Shown piece by piece: positions 43,498-53,147 of a stretch of 64,000 nucleotides of DNA. The DNA comes from Tubulanus polymorphus (lineage: Eukaryota; Nemertea; Palaeonemertea; Tubulaniformes; Tubulanidae), in assembly GCF_964204645.1 (NCBI RefSeq), contig NC_134025.1:14513001-14577000 (forward strand), in the 5' to 3' direction. The notes under the pieces are model-generated. The model was not told the DNA's origin, searched no databases, and saw only the letters and a program-made list of their open reading frames with translations. The position numbers were made by a program, and so were the translations under genes. Each line of letters starts with the position of its first letter. The first letter of the stretch is position 1.

Positions 43498-44601
43498 ATG
43501 AAAAAAGAACAATATTTAAGAGATTTATATTATAACCCAGAAAGTGAAGTATCATATTCTAACGTTACAGAATTATGGGGTAAAATTAAATCTGATAAGG
43601 AAAATGGTGGTATAAAATATAGCGAATTAAAATCATGGTTACAAAACCAACCCACATATCAAATCCACAAGAAAATGGATAAAACTTATTTAACAAGAAA
43701 AGTTATGGTTTCATATATCGATCAACAATGGCAAGCAGATTTAATTGACATGAAGAACTTAGAAGAATACAACAAAGGATATTTCTGGATATTAAATGTT
43801 ATAGACATATTCAGTAGATACGCATGGTCAATTCCAATCAAAAATAAAACTGGAATAGAAGTAACAAATGCTTTTAAATCTATATCTAAAGAAGCTATTC
43901 CAGATAAGATACAATTTGATGAAGGTAAGGAATTCTATAACAAACATTTCAAAAAACTATTATCTGATAACGATGTAGATTATTTTTCAACACATTCAGA
44001 TAAAAAAGCATCTATTATAGAAAGATTTAATAAAACATTGAAAACTAGAATGTGGAAATATTTTACTGCTAATGAAACATATAAATATATCGGTGAGTCT
44101 ATAAATATATTAGATGATTTAGTGAAAGGTTATAATAATTCTAAACATAGTTCTATAAATATGAAACCTATACAAGCTAGAAAAGAAGATAATTCGGAAA
44201 TAGTTTGGAATAATTTATATGGAGCGTTTGTTACACACGATTTCGGTGAACCTAAATTTAAAATAGGACAACACGTAACAATATCTAAATATAGAAAAAC
44301 ATTCTATAAAGGTTATACTCCAAATTTTACTGAAGAGATATTTAAAATTAAAAAGATAATATTAACTAAACCTTTTGTTTATAAACTAGAAGATCTAAAA
44401 GATGAAGAAATATTAGGTTATTTCTATGAACAAGAATTATCACTTGTACCAAATCCAGATGAAATAGAATACAAAATAGAAAAAGTATTGAAAACAAAAA
44501 CTCTTAAAGGAAAAAAGTATTCTTTGGTGAAATATAAAGGATACGATGATAAATTTAATGAATGGATTTTATCTAGTAAAATTAAAAGAATAAATGAATA
44601 A
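43498..44601 (+). CDS. Polinton DDE integrase with chromodomain, intact
   Basis: 367 residues. N-terminal helical/zinc-less region, then the catalytic core: QADLIDM (Asp81), IQFDEGKEF (Asp141) and SIIERFNKTL (Glu175, 33 residues after Asp141). SH3-like segment FKIGQHVTISKYRKTFYKGY at about 253-272, and a chromodomain at about 320-360 (EYKIEKVLKTKTLKGKKYSL, VKYKGYDDKFNEWIL). Normal length and no stop, unlike the E1 integrase. It would cut and join element ends to staggered target DNA, consistent with the 6-bp duplication seen. It overlaps the ATPase start by 8 nt, so the two are likely co-expressed. Confidence 0.95.
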   Translation: MKKEQYLRDLYYNPESEVSYSNVTELWGKIKSDKENGGIKYSELKSWLQNQPTYQIHKKMDKTYLTRKVMVSYIDQQWQADLIDMKNLEEYNKGYFWILNVIDIFSRYAWSIPIKNKTGIEVTNAFKSISKEAIPDKIQFDEGKEFYNKHFKKLLSDNDVDYFSTHSDKKASIIERFNKTLKTRMWKYFTANETYKYIGESINILDDLVKGYNNSKHSSINMKPIQARKEDNSEIVWNNLYGAFVTHDFGEPKFKIGQHVTISKYRKTFYKGYTPNFTEEIFKIKKIILTKPFVYKLEDLKDEEILGYFYEQELSLVPNPDEIEYKIEKVLKTKTLKGKKYSLVKYKGYDDKFNEWILSSKIKRINE

Positions 44602-45205
44602 AGATTTATTTATATTTGAACCTCATAATATGTTAGTTACTGGAGTAACCAATTGTGGTAAAACACATTTCATATTAGATTTGTTAGAAACTATTTATAA
44701 GAATCATTTTGATAATATAATATTATTCTGTCCTACTTATGAAATGAATAAAACATATAATAGAGATATAGTTAAGATGAAAAAGTTTATTATATTAGAT
44801 CCTAAAACAGTAAAAGAAAATTTAGATAATTGTATAAAAATAGTAATTGATGCTTATAAAGGATCAAATACATTATTCATTGTAGATGATTGCGCAAATT
44901 TACATGATTCAAAAGTGAGAGAAAGTGAGTTATGTTATTTAGCTTTCTCTGGAAGACATTTTGGGATAACAACCTGGGTTTTAAATCAAAAATATAATTC
45001 AATTGTTAAAGACTTTAGGGAGAATATAAGATTTCTAGTTTTATTCTACAACAAAGATAAAAAATCTATGCAACAATCATTGGAAGAAAATCAAATTATA
45101 CCTACTGAATTATATGATGAATATATGAATAAATTAAAGAATAATAAAGGTTCAAAATTATTACTGAGACTACATTTTCCATATGAATATACATTTATAA
45201 AATAA
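44594..45205 (+). CDS. A32/FtsK-HerA-like packaging ATPase, intact
   Basis: 203 residues. Walker A GVTNCGKT (17-24); Walker B TLFIVDDCANL (about 94-104); then LAFSGRHFGITTWVLNQKY, matching the conserved GRHxxIxxxxLxQ-type segment of viral packaging ATPases. It drives genome packaging. The frame is complete. The 3' end is partly duplicated downstream (45357-45430). Last gene of the plus-strand cluster, facing the minus-strand cluster. Confidence 0.93.
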   Translation: MNKDLFIFEPHNMLVTGVTNCGKTHFILDLLETIYKNHFDNIILFCPTYEMNKTYNRDIVKMKKFIILDPKTVKENLDNCIKIVIDAYKGSNTLFIVDDCANLHDSKVRESELCYLAFSGRHFGITTWVLNQKYNSIVKDFRENIRFLVLFYNKDKKSMQQSLEENQIIPTELYDEYMNKLKNNKGSKLLLRLHFPYEYTFIK

Positions 45206-45592
45206 CTATTTATATATCTATGTATTAGATACCCTATTAGATACCCTAATACCTGATACCCTATTAGATACCTTAAATACTTAAAACCCCCTTTTTTAAA
45301 ATAAATATTATTTATACAATTTTCAACCAATTTATTTTTATTTTTTCAACTAATATATGAATAAGTTTGAAAATAATAAAGGTTATTTATTATTACTGAG
45401 GTTTCAACATAAATTTAAAAAAGAAATATGATTTAAGGTATTTTCAAATAATATGTATTAGATATGTATTAGATATGTATTAGATACCTTAAATACCTTA
45501 AATACTTAAAAACCCCTTTTTTATTTACTATTATTTTATACAATTTTCAACCAATATTATTATTATTATATATGTTAAATATAATTAATATT
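45206..45592. repeat. Convergent-gene spacer: duplicated ATPase 3' end and TATTAGATACC repeats
   Basis: Two units of about 220-240 bp. The second begins with a remnant of the ATPase C-terminus (45357-45430, MNKFENNKGYLLLLRF, stop). Both carry runs of (TG)TATTAGATACC and end with ACTTAAAA(C)CCCC followed by T-rich sequence. Positioned where the plus and minus transcription units meet, so it may act as a two-way terminator. Confidence 0.8.
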
Positions 45593-46380
45593 TTAATCAC
45601 TTTCACTATCAGACCCTAACAATTTATTCAAATTCTCTACCGTATCATCGTCAATAGTTGTTTTATTTTTATACTTATTCTTCACCCTTTTTACCGCATC
45701 ATCAATAGTTGTTTCATTGTTATGCTTATTCATCCAATCAAATTTATCATTATTTTCTACTTTATGTTTCATAGAATCTTTATTAGTGTTTGCTCCTAAT
45801 ATTTCATTTACAGTGTTTGATCCTAATATTTCATTAGCATCAGTTAAATCTAATTCATCTTATTAGGTGTTGCTAATAAAAAATCTACATATAATTCTTT
45901 ACCATTTACTTTTGTATTTGAAACAAACTTTGTAACATATCTAAATGGGTGTTCTATAAATTCTTTTAAACCAACACGTTCTATAACATTAGTAATATGT
46001 GAATTTGTATTCATATGTTTATTCCAATTTGATGGAGCGTTTGAATATTCATCTTTACAATAATCACAATAATTTCTATTTTGACTAACATTTAATATTA
46101 TTGCATTATTATATGTAGAAGTTATTACATTATTAGATGTAGTAGGTATTACTGTAGTAGGTATTACTGTAGTAGGTATTACATTATTATCAATTACATT
46201 ACTTAAATTATCAACAACACCACTTTTATTATTATCGATTTCTATTAGTTTAGTTTTATAAATTTTGAAAATAGGATCAAATATCAAAGCTATATTACAA
46301 GGTATTACATAATATAAACCATCATTATTTTCATGTGTATCGATGTATGGAATATGTTTATATACTTTACCACCTTCCAT
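45593..46380 (-). pseudogene. C2H2-type zinc-finger protein, frameshifted near C-terminus
   Basis: Starts MEGGKVYKHIPYIDTHEN at the ATG at 46380 (TATAAATG context). A (VIPTT)n repeat lies near residues 70-85, then a finger (YCDYCKDEYSNAPSNWNKHMNTNSH). The first frame stops at 45850. A one-base shift near 45860 reopens an acidic/Lys-rich tail with two similar segments (NETTIDDAVKRVKNKYKNK and KTTIDDDTVENLNKL) ending at 45593. Function unknown; the last gene of the minus cluster, beside the MCP-like gene. Confidence 0.6.
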
Positions 46381-46412
46381 TTATATAATAAATATTTATT
46401 AAAGTTAAAATT

Positions 46413-47660
46413 TTAATACATAACACTATCTAATTGTGAATTCACAATATTTAATTGCGCGTCAGATATAATATAAATGTGCATTTTAAAATTTTTGATT
46501 CCTTTATTCTTTGTCATGAATAATTGTATTCCATCTTTAGTGTTCTGTAGTTTTTTTCCAGAACCATGTGATGAATTATCCTCTGTTGTTCTAAAATCTA
46601 ACCATAATGCATATTTATTACCGGTATAATAATCAATTTGATTAATATTACAATTTTCAGATGATTTTACTTTTTCATTCATAAAATGTTTTCTAATTTC
46701 TGGCCATTGATCAATCATTCTCATTCCTTGACAAAATATTTTATTTGCTATTCCTTCGATAGTTATTTCTACTTTTGTTATTTCAGGATTATAATAATTA
46801 TCAACATTTATTGCACCATTAGTATATGTTGCAATGGTAAAAAATATTCATATACCTTTAATCGATCTTCTTGAGAAGTTAATATTCTCATTAATTATTT
46901 CATCATTTGCATTAATAGTTACAGTTTTAAATTTATCAATATAATCATATAATAATGAAAATCCTTGATTGTATTGAGTTTGAATTATACTTGAAATATT
47001 TTCATCAGTTACTGTATCATATTCTAAACATATATTCGATAATTTATAACCCATATCTTTATTAACGCTAGATATTACAATTTCATTAACAGGAGCAAAT
47101 GTTATTTCGAATATAACGTCTTCTTGAATTGCGTATTTATATAAAGGCGCATTATTATTTATCAATTCAAAGTCTAATGGAATTTTATATTTGCTTCCAT
47201 ATATACTTTTTATCAATTTATCTACAGCATTAGTTAATATTGCGCTATTGGCTTCTGATCTTAATTTATTTTGGTTTTCTGATTGGATGCCTTGAAATAT
47301 CATATTATTTCTATTTTCTTTAGTTAACCATAAATCTTTATAATGCATAAATAAATTATAATCATCTAATGAGAAAACTGTTTCTGGACCAATCTTTATA
47401 GTTAATTTTTTAATCAAATATCTTCCAACATTATCAACAACATAATTATTATTATTACCGATTACTTTTATATTAGCTGATAAATAAATACTATTTGGAA
47501 CGTAAAAAGTATTTTGTGTTAATCGAGGAATTCTAACGTATAAAGTTTCATCGGGATTAATATTAGAAGGGTTATGAGTAATTATATGATGTGATCTTTC
47601 TGCTTTAATAGCATTAGATATTCTAGAAATCTTAGAAGGACTTATATAACTCCCACTCAT
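46413..47660 (-). pseudogene. Major capsid-like protein (Polinton MCP-like), one in-frame TGA
   Basis: A 415-codon frame interrupted only by a TGA at 46848-46850 (codon 271). N-terminal part: ETLYVRIPRLTQNTFYVPNS, YLIKKLTIKIGPETVFSLDD, YNLFMHYKDLWLTKENR. Before the stop comes NENINFSRRSIKG; after it, YYNPEITKVEITIEGIANKI and LWLDFRTTEDNSSHGSGKKL. These blocks fit a conserved large beta-rich protein found with PolB and ATPase in invertebrate Polintons, which I take as the double-jelly-roll capsid protein. Identity as MCP is inferred, not proven. Single-base nonsense is the simplest explanation. It starts with the T-tract/TAAATG motif. Confidence 0.65.
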
Positions 47661-47679
47661 TTATTTAACAAAAAAATTA
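47658..47679 (-). promoter_or_regulatory. Late-promoter-like motif, MCP-like gene
   Basis: TAATTTTTTT, spacer GTTAAA, then TAAATG at the start codon. Confidence 0.65.
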
Positions 47680-47710
47680 TTTATTTATTTTTTATCATGG
47701 TTATTTTTTA

Positions 47711-48746
47711 TTATTTTTTCTTGATATTTTTGGATATCATATTTACTAATCCAAAAATGATAGCACTTACAACTGTAATTAAAAATAAAATAATATGTTC
47801 AGCAGCAAAGTTAAGAATATTCCCAGCAGATTTCAATATAAAACCAACAATTGATGCAATAATTCCTGGTAATGCTGCAGCAGATTTCTTTGATAGTTCC
47901 CATAAATATTTTGCTAATTTCTTTAAACCATCTTTAACTTTATTTTGTATAGAATTATTATCATTCGGGGGTTTATCCGGTTTATTGGGAGTAGGAGTAG
48001 ATTTTAAAGCATTTGATATAGCTAAACCAATTGTTGTGAATAACATAGTTACAGCTGTTAGAATTGAAAGAATTGTTATTCCTTCTAATTTAAATAACAA
48101 TTTTATTCTGTCTTTTAATGATATTTTAGAATCTGGTTTTATCAACAAATCTTTAAAAATAACTTTTAATCTATCAATATTATAATCATATGATTTTAAT
48201 AATAATTTAATTTCTTCTTTTTGTAATTCTATGTTATATTCTAAATCATCTTTTTCTTTTTCTAAACGTAATTCTTTTTTTGCCTATATTCTATTTCATC
48301 AATTACTTGATGATCTAAATCAGACTTTAATTGTTCTATTTCTTTATTTTTATCAGTTAATTCTTTTCTAAAGTTCTAATTTTAAAATCTCTTATACTTT
48401 TATCATGCGCAATTTTATCAGATGCAAGTCTTATACTAAAAATTTCTCTAATTGCTTTATCAGAAAATATATCTAAATATTCTAATTCTTGATCTGTTGC
48501 ATCAAGTAATCCATTTGGTAAAAGTTTTTCAATTGGAACTTTATTTGATTTAAGTTTACTAGTTTTGGAAGTTATATTCTGTTCAGAAGTTGTTTCTGTT
48601 TCTAAATTATTATCGATTGTTTCAAATAATTCATTAATTCTTTGTTTAAATACTCTTTCATTTTTAATAATTTCTTCTTGTGTTACATCTTCTATTTCAT
48701 TTATATTTCTTATTCTTTTAATTCTAGATAGGTCTAACCTAAACAA
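47711..48746 (-). pseudogene. Coiled-coil and transmembrane virion-type protein, two frameshifts
   Basis: Three consecutive frames read as one protein. 48357-48746: FSDKAIREIFSIRLASDK. About 48285-48365: coiled coil ELTDKNKEIEQLKSDLDHQ. 47711-48290: EKEKDDLEYNIELQKEEI, then hydrophobic helices (ITILSILTAVTMLFTTIGLA; AALPGIIASIVGFIL; IILFLITVVSAIIFGLV). The shifts lie near 48362 and 48285, both in A/T homopolymers. The first frame has no good ATG and may itself continue the acidic protein at 48776-49180 through another shift. Function unknown; perhaps a virion membrane or tail-like component. Confidence 0.55.
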
Positions 48747-48775
48747 AGTTGATTCTGCTAATATTTTGTTTTTTT

Positions 48776-49180
48776 TTAATAAGAGATATCAATATAATAA
48801 TCATCTTTCAAATGATAATAATATTCACCATCTAATGATTTTAATTCTCTTACTAAATATCTGGCGCCTCTATCATTTATATTATATCCAGATTCTTTAA
48901 ATACATGTTGAAAATCATACATAAATTCAATATTTTCTAAATTTTGTCTTGATAAACCTGGGTCTAAATTTTCAGGATTTATTCTCGATCTAGTTCTTCT
49001 ATCAAATTCATCTGTTGATGGGGCTTTAGAACCACTATCTGCTAAATTAGAATTATATGTTGTATCATTATCATTATCAATATTAGTATCAGCAGTCATA
49101 TAATCATCATTGTTAGTATTGACATCATCATTATTTCCCATGCCTTCCATTTCATAATCTTCTCCACCTTCTACATCCAT
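48776..49180 (-). CDS. Acidic N-terminal domain protein (possibly fused to next gene originally)
   Basis: 134 residues: very acidic, Asn/Asp-rich first half (GNNDDVNTNNDDYMTADTN), then RRTRSRINPENLDPGLSRQN and YLVRELKSLDGEYYYHLKDD. It stops at an A-rich run (48770-48778) directly before the coiled-coil frame, so a frameshift may have split one large gene. Starts with the T-tract/TAAATG motif. No family recognised. Confidence 0.5.
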   Translation of the reverse strand: MDVEGGEDYEMEGMGNNDDVNTNNDDYMTADTNIDNDNDTTYNSNLADSGSKAPSTDEFDRRTRSRINPENLDPGLSRQNLENIEFMYDFQHVFKESGYNINDRGARYLVRELKSLDGEYYYHLKDDYYIDISY

Positions 49181-49199
49181 TTACATAATAAAAAAATTA
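49178..49199 (-). promoter_or_regulatory. Late-promoter-like motif, acidic protein gene
   Basis: TAATTTTTTT, spacer ATTATG, then TAAATG. The TAA is also the stop of the upstream frame. Confidence 0.65.
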
Positions 49200-50520
49200 A
49201 AATTTAAAATATAATATTCCTCCGATTACAATTCCTATACAAGTTAAAGCTAATTTAGTATTTTCATGGGATTTATTATCATCATTAGTTTTAATTATAT
49301 CATGTTGAATATTATCAGTTTTAATATCACCGTGTGGGTGCCGTACGGCACCATTTTCTGATGTATTATAATCCGGTTTAGAATCATTATGCAATTTAAT
49401 ATTATTAGTTTTAGTTTCAGTTGATTGAATATGTTTTTAATTTTTTTCACCTTCCATTAATTTTGGAGCAGTGATAATCTTTTTATTTATATCATTCAAT
49501 CCAAATGAATTATTTATTGTTGCAGTTTTAATTAGATTATTATAACCAATTATATTTCCCATCTTTAATACTAAATCATTAGAAATAATTAATAGATTAG
49601 GGCCTATACAATAATTTAATCTAATATGTAATTTATCTAAATAATTTTGATATCTTACAATGTTTTCTGGAATCGATCTATTTTTATCATTATGAATAGA
49701 ATCTTCAAATAATACTTTAAATTGTTTCTGCGCATCGAATGAAGTGTTATCATTTCCAACTATTGGTGATCTTGTTTCAACTTGCGCACCTAGAATACAT
49801 ATCAAATAAGTTCTAATAGATTGATTTATTCTTTGTATACCAGCTTTAGTAAAACCTTCACTATTTTCTAAAATGAAATTAACCCAACCATTATTATTAT
49901 CAATTTTATAATTAGTATAAGCTCCAATTCTATGCATATAATCAATTCTTTTTATTTCATACTGTTCACCAATACCTTGCAATTTACCATGCGCTCTAAA
50001 ATCAGAATTAATATTCATATTAAATTCATTACATATTTTATAAAACTTAGATAGATTAATATTATTATCCGATTCTTTAAAATATTTAGACCCGGGTAAA
50101 GGACATTCTAATTCATTTAATATTATTCTGATTTGAAAATATGTGTGAAATCTAAATATTGTGTGAATTAATTTTAAATCAGAATACTTCAAATTTTTAT
50201 CTAAGTTATTTAAATGATCATTCCAACTTATTCCACATCCTGTTGTTGCACAATAAACAGCAAAATCTAATTGGTTCTGCCAATATTTCATATTAGATTT
50301 TACTTTATATATGATATTCATCTCGAGTAAAAGTAACTTCATATGTATTAAATATATTTTCCATTTTAGAAATAAACAACTGTGATTCAGTAACATAAAT
50401 TTCTAAATTAGTTAATGAATTTAAAACTATATTTTTATATGTAATATTTTTCTTAAAATCTATTGCCGGAATATTATATTTAATTGATTTATTATATTGG
50501 AAAGCTTTTGGAAACCCCAT
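49197..50520 (-). pseudogene. Conserved Polinton virion-type protein, one frameshift and one in-frame stop
   Basis: N-terminus 50305-50520 (MGFPKAFQYNKSIKYNIPAI), ending by frameshift near 50320. It continues in 49437-50310 with QNQLDFAVYCATTGCGISWN, FRFHTYFQIRIILNELECPL, GWVNFILENSEGFTKAGIQR, IRTYLICILGAQVETRSPIV and DAQKQFKVLFEDSI. This set recurs together with the MCP-like protein in invertebrate Polintons; its function is unassigned. After a TAA (49437-49439) the same frame stays open to 49197 and ends in a membrane helix (LALTCIGIVIGGILYF), so the original protein probably had a C-terminal anchor. Confidence 0.65.
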
Positions 50521-50539
50521 TTATATAACTAAAAAATTA
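50518..50539 (-). promoter_or_regulatory. Late-promoter-like motif, conserved virion protein gene
   Basis: TAATTTTTT, spacer AGTTATA, then TAAATG. Confidence 0.65.
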
Positions 50540-50971
50540 ATAATTAACTAATTCTTTTAATAATTTATCTTGTTCTTCAACTGTTATATGACCATTTAAA
50601 CTTATTATATAATCTAGTGTATTCTTTAATTTATTAATTTCTTTTATATTAGTTTTAATTTTTTCTTTATTACTTTTTATATTCAATTTTGAACTTATAC
50701 CGGTTAAAACACTTGAACTTAATCCTAACACACCAATTGATATAGCTAAAGGTGTTAATGGACTGAATATTGCTAGAAATGTTATTACAGAACTAATTGT
50801 AACCGAACCACTTATAATCAAATAATATATAATTTTAGATTTTAAATATTTTTTCTTTTTAACTTTTAAGTCATTTTCAAATTCTAATATTTGTTTTTCT
50901 AAATATATTTTTAATTTATTTTTATCTATATCATGAGGAATAATATCAATATTATCAACTTTATCATCCAT
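50537..50971 (-). CDS. Small two-TM coiled-coil protein
   Basis: 144 residues. An acidic start (MDDKVDNIDIIPHD), a Lys-rich helix, two membrane segments (IYYLIISGSVTISSVITFLA and PLTPLAISIGVLGLSSSVL), and an amphipathic C-terminal coiled coil (KIKTNIKEINKLKNTLDYI). Intact. Function unknown; probably a virion membrane or assembly factor given its neighbours. Confidence 0.6.
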   Translation of the reverse strand: MDDKVDNIDIIPHDIDKNKLKIYLEKQILEFENDLKVKKKKYLKSKIIYYLIISGSVTISSVITFLAIFSPLTPLAISIGVLGLSSSVLTGISSKLNIKSNKEKIKTNIKEINKLKNTLDYIISLNGHITVEEQDKLLKELVNY

Positions 50972-50992
50972 TTATTTAGAAAAAAAAAATTA
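50969..50992 (-). promoter_or_regulatory. Late-promoter-like motif, two-TM protein gene
   Basis: TAA followed by ten T, spacer CTAAA, then TAAATG. Confidence 0.65.
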
Positions 50993-51415
50993 CTAATTAG
51001 TAAACTTATAAGCAACAAATATAACAATAACTGTTCCACCTAAAATCCATATTATTTCATATTTCTTCTGTTCATTACTTGGGGTATAATAATCTGATAA
51101 TTTAGGTTTGTATAGATGTAATTTTTCTTTATTGGTTACCGCGTTATATAAACTCATTGCATCATCAACTGATTGAAAATCTCTATGTGAAATCTTCTGA
51201 TCATATAATTCTTTATTGATGTAATCCATGTAGTTTTGCCTCTTTTCTCTATATTCTTCTGCAGCTTTATTGTATTTCTCTAATGCTAAGTTATGTCTTT
51301 TTTGTTCTGTTAATGAACCATTTTTATCAATATGTTTAAATAAATATCCACCACCAGTAAATGCTAAAGCGTTAACAATTGCTGATCCTATAATAGTTAT
51401 AATTGCAGAAGCCAT
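50993..51415 (-). CDS. Conserved small membrane protein of Polintons
   Basis: 140 residues. N-terminal helix with Gly motif (AIVNALAFTGGGYLFKHI), then a charged helix with RHNLALEKYNKAAEEYREKR, DYINKEL and FQSVDDAMSLYNAVT, and a C-terminal membrane anchor (IIWILGGTVIVIFVAYKF). The pattern GSGYLF, RHxLAxEKxxxAxxEWxxKR, FxxVDDAMxxY is one I associate with Polinton gene clusters in invertebrates. Intact. Role unknown. Confidence 0.65.
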   Translation of the reverse strand: MASAIITIIGSAIVNALAFTGGGYLFKHIDKNGSLTEQKRHNLALEKYNKAAEEYREKRQNYMDYINKELYDQKISHRDFQSVDDAMSLYNAVTNKEKLHLYKPKLSDYYTPSNEQKKYEIIWILGGTVIVIFVAYKFTN

Positions 51416-51434
51416 TTATTTAGCAAAAAAATTA
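51413..51434 (-). promoter_or_regulatory. Late-promoter-like motif, small membrane protein gene
   Basis: TAATTTTTTT, spacer GCTAAA, then TAAATG. Confidence 0.65.
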
Positions 51435-51439
51435 TGCAT

Positions 51440-51661
51440 TTATATGGGAGGAATATATTTTTGTTTTTCCAAATAATCAATAGTTAAATTAGATAAAGTA
51501 ACTGCTAACGTTAATTTTAAAATATCATTTATATCAAATCTATCAACATTAACACTTCCCATTTTAAATACTTTTTTTAATACCATTGTATAACCAACAG
51601 TTCCAACTGATAGTAATGCTCCATTATATAATCCAGTTATTATCCACTTATTATCACTCAT
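51440..51661 (-). CDS. 73-residue hydrophobic protein
   Basis: MSDNKWIITGLYNGALLSVG opens a membrane-type helix; FDINDILKLTLAVTLSNLTI is a second hydrophobic stretch. Its ATG directly follows the stop of the upstream gene (stop at 51662). Short hydrophobic proteins of this sort are frequent in virus-like elements. No family assigned. Confidence 0.6.
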   Translation of the reverse strand: MSDNKWIITGLYNGALLSVGTVGYTMVLKKVFKMGSVNVDRFDINDILKLTLAVTLSNLTIDYLEKQKYIPPI

Positions 51662-51680
51662 TTATTTATCAAAAAAATTA
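51659..51680 (-). promoter_or_regulatory. Late-promoter-like motif, 73-residue protein gene
   Basis: TAATTTTTTT, spacer GATAAA, then TAAATG; lies inside the 3' end of the upstream gene. Confidence 0.65.
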
Positions 51681-52000
51681 CTATCATCAAAATATTTAGT
51701 TATCTTATTTATGATTAATTCAACATTTATTTCATTACTACTTTGATGATTATCATATATTTTGGATAATATGTTTTTGATATCTTCAATAATTCCATCT
51801 TCATTTAATTCATAATATTCTAAAGGTGATTTAATTAAATCAATTACTTTTTCTATATTATAATTTTCTTTATCAATCATTGACGCATTGTTAAATGATT
51901 TACTTTTTATATCAGTAATTACATTTAGTTTAATTCTCATTTCTTTACCATGTTTAAAATCAAACCCAAAACATATACTCGGTCCAACAGTTATATTCAT
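51662..52000 (-). CDS. Hypothetical 112-residue protein
   Basis: MNITVGPSICFGFDFKHGKE followed by a soluble, acidic helical protein (IEDIKNILSKIYDNHQSSNE). Intact, tightly packed between the penton-like gene and the 73-residue gene. No family recognised. Confidence 0.55.
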   Translation of the reverse strand: MNITVGPSICFGFDFKHGKEMRIKLNVITDIKSKSFNNASMIDKENYNIEKVIDLIKSPLEYYELNEDGIIEDIKNILSKIYDNHQSSNEINVELIINKITKYFDDSNFFDK

Positions 52001-52020
52001 TTATATAGTGAAAAAAATTA
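51998..52020 (-). promoter_or_regulatory. Late-promoter-like motif, 112-residue protein gene
   Basis: TAATTTTTTT, spacer CACTATA, then TAAATG. The TAA is also the stop codon of the penton-like gene. Confidence 0.65.
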
Positions 52021-52776
52021 CTCTCTACATCTTATAAATAATTCATAAATTACAGGGAAATTATTTAAATCAATTAAGTATCCATTATGATTTCTTATTT
52101 CTAATCTAAAATTATTAAAACGAGGAATGCATGGTTTGAAATCACATTCTGTTAAATTATAATTTATTTGCGTTCCAAATTCTTTAACATTCTTCAATGG
52201 TAAAATGTTTAGTAAACCAGAATTACAAGTTATATCTTTAGTTGCTTCGAATGTTTTTGTAGGATCGATTAAATTGCAATAAATATAAAAGTGTGTAAAA
52301 GGTATTAAGTTTGGTGTAGCTTCAATATTTGTAAAAGATTTATCTGGAGGAATTCCTAACAGTTTAGCTATAGGTTTTTTTACCATAAATGCATGTTTTT
52401 CACTATTAGACAACCTTATCTTTATTTTGTCAGTACTCTCACTTTTTAAAAATCTAATATTAAACCCGGAATTATTACCTGACTTGTGCCAGGCTTTTCT
52501 ATTAATTTCTTGTGCCAATGTATCTAAATTATATAACCCCGGTTTTAAATATATATAGGCCCATTCATTTTTATTTTTATTAAAAATTAAAAAGGCTCTA
52601 TGTTCAATAGTTTTATTCGATATATTGTAAAAAGAATTACATAAACTTATATTAACTAATTTTAAATCAACACAATTTTTATATTCTCTATCTAATTGTA
52701 CTAGTAAATTATGAGATTTATAATTTGTAAGTCTTCTAGAATCAACAAATATTCTGTATTCTTTTAATTCTACCAT
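52018..52776 (-). CDS. Penton-like minor capsid protein (Polinton), intact
   Basis: 252 residues. The N-terminus (YRIFVDSRRL...HNLLVQLDREYKNCVDLKLV) and the internal KLLGIPPDKSF block parallel the E1 protein at 216-1043, whose equivalent stretches are FYVYLKSDA and ILGFKENIP. A conserved FTHFYIYCNLIDP segment precedes the C-terminal region. Family knowledge suggests a single jelly-roll vertex protein; this is inference. Intact. It has the TAAATG start but no T-tract, unlike its downstream neighbours. Confidence 0.7.
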   Translation of the reverse strand: MVELKEYRIFVDSRRLTNYKSHNLLVQLDREYKNCVDLKLVNISLCNSFYNISNKTIEHRAFLIFNKNKNEWAYIYLKPGLYNLDTLAQEINRKAWHKSGNNSGFNIRFLKSESTDKIKIRLSNSEKHAFMVKKPIAKLLGIPPDKSFTNIEATPNLIPFTHFYIYCNLIDPTKTFEATKDITCNSGLLNILPLKNVKEFGTQINYNLTECDFKPCIPRFNNFRLEIRNHNGYLIDLNNFPVIYELFIRCRE

Positions 52777-52793
52777 TTATTTTACATATTTTC

Positions 52794-53147
52794 TTATTCG
52801 AAATCTATTTCATGGTGCCCCTTTTCATTCTTACCTTTGTATACGAAATAGAAATCACCAGAACATAATTCTTCCAAATCTTCACTTGATAATCTATGAA
52901 ATCTATCAGGTAAATATGTTCTGAATTTATATGTATTTCCTTCTAATCCTTCATATTCTAAGTGTATAACTAATTTATCTCCATAGTTATTAGTAACTGT
53001 AACAATATTTCTAATTAGATATTTCTTATGGATTGTTAATTCTGTTAACTTTTTGAATTTATAATCTACAGATTTTACATTTGTTATATCTTTAATTCTA
53101 TCTAGATATAATTTGTTGTTCTCACTGTGTGTTTGTTTACTCTCCAT
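52794..53147 (-). CDS. Conserved small Polinton protein, possibly nucleic-acid binding
   Basis: 117 residues: KKLTELTIHKKYLIRNIVTV, NNYGDKLVIHLEYEG, YKFRTYLPDRFHRLSSEDLE, then FYFVYKGKNEKGHHEIDF. The beta-rich pattern with TYLP-x-R-x-x-x-LS-x-E/D is one I have seen in a frequently occurring small Polinton ORF. An OB-like single-strand binding role is conceivable but unproven. Its first about 25 codons are also present as an extra copy at 53947-54020 because of the tandem duplication. Confidence 0.55.
   Translation of the reverse strand: MESKQTHSENNKLYLDRIKDITNVKSVDYKFKKLTELTIHKKYLIRNIVTVTNNYGDKLVIHLEYEGLEGNTYKFRTYLPDRFHRLSSEDLEELCSGDFYFVYKGKNEKGHHEIDFE

Noticed and set aside
46848-46850. Programmed readthrough or selenocysteine at the MCP-like TGA
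   Set aside because: Other E2 genes carry TAA stops and frameshifts, so ordinary decay is simpler; no SECIS-like structure was noticed.
48280-48370. Programmed ribosomal frameshifting in the coiled-coil gene
   Set aside because: Two shifts in A-runs plus shifts in other genes fit decay or homopolymer sequencing error better.
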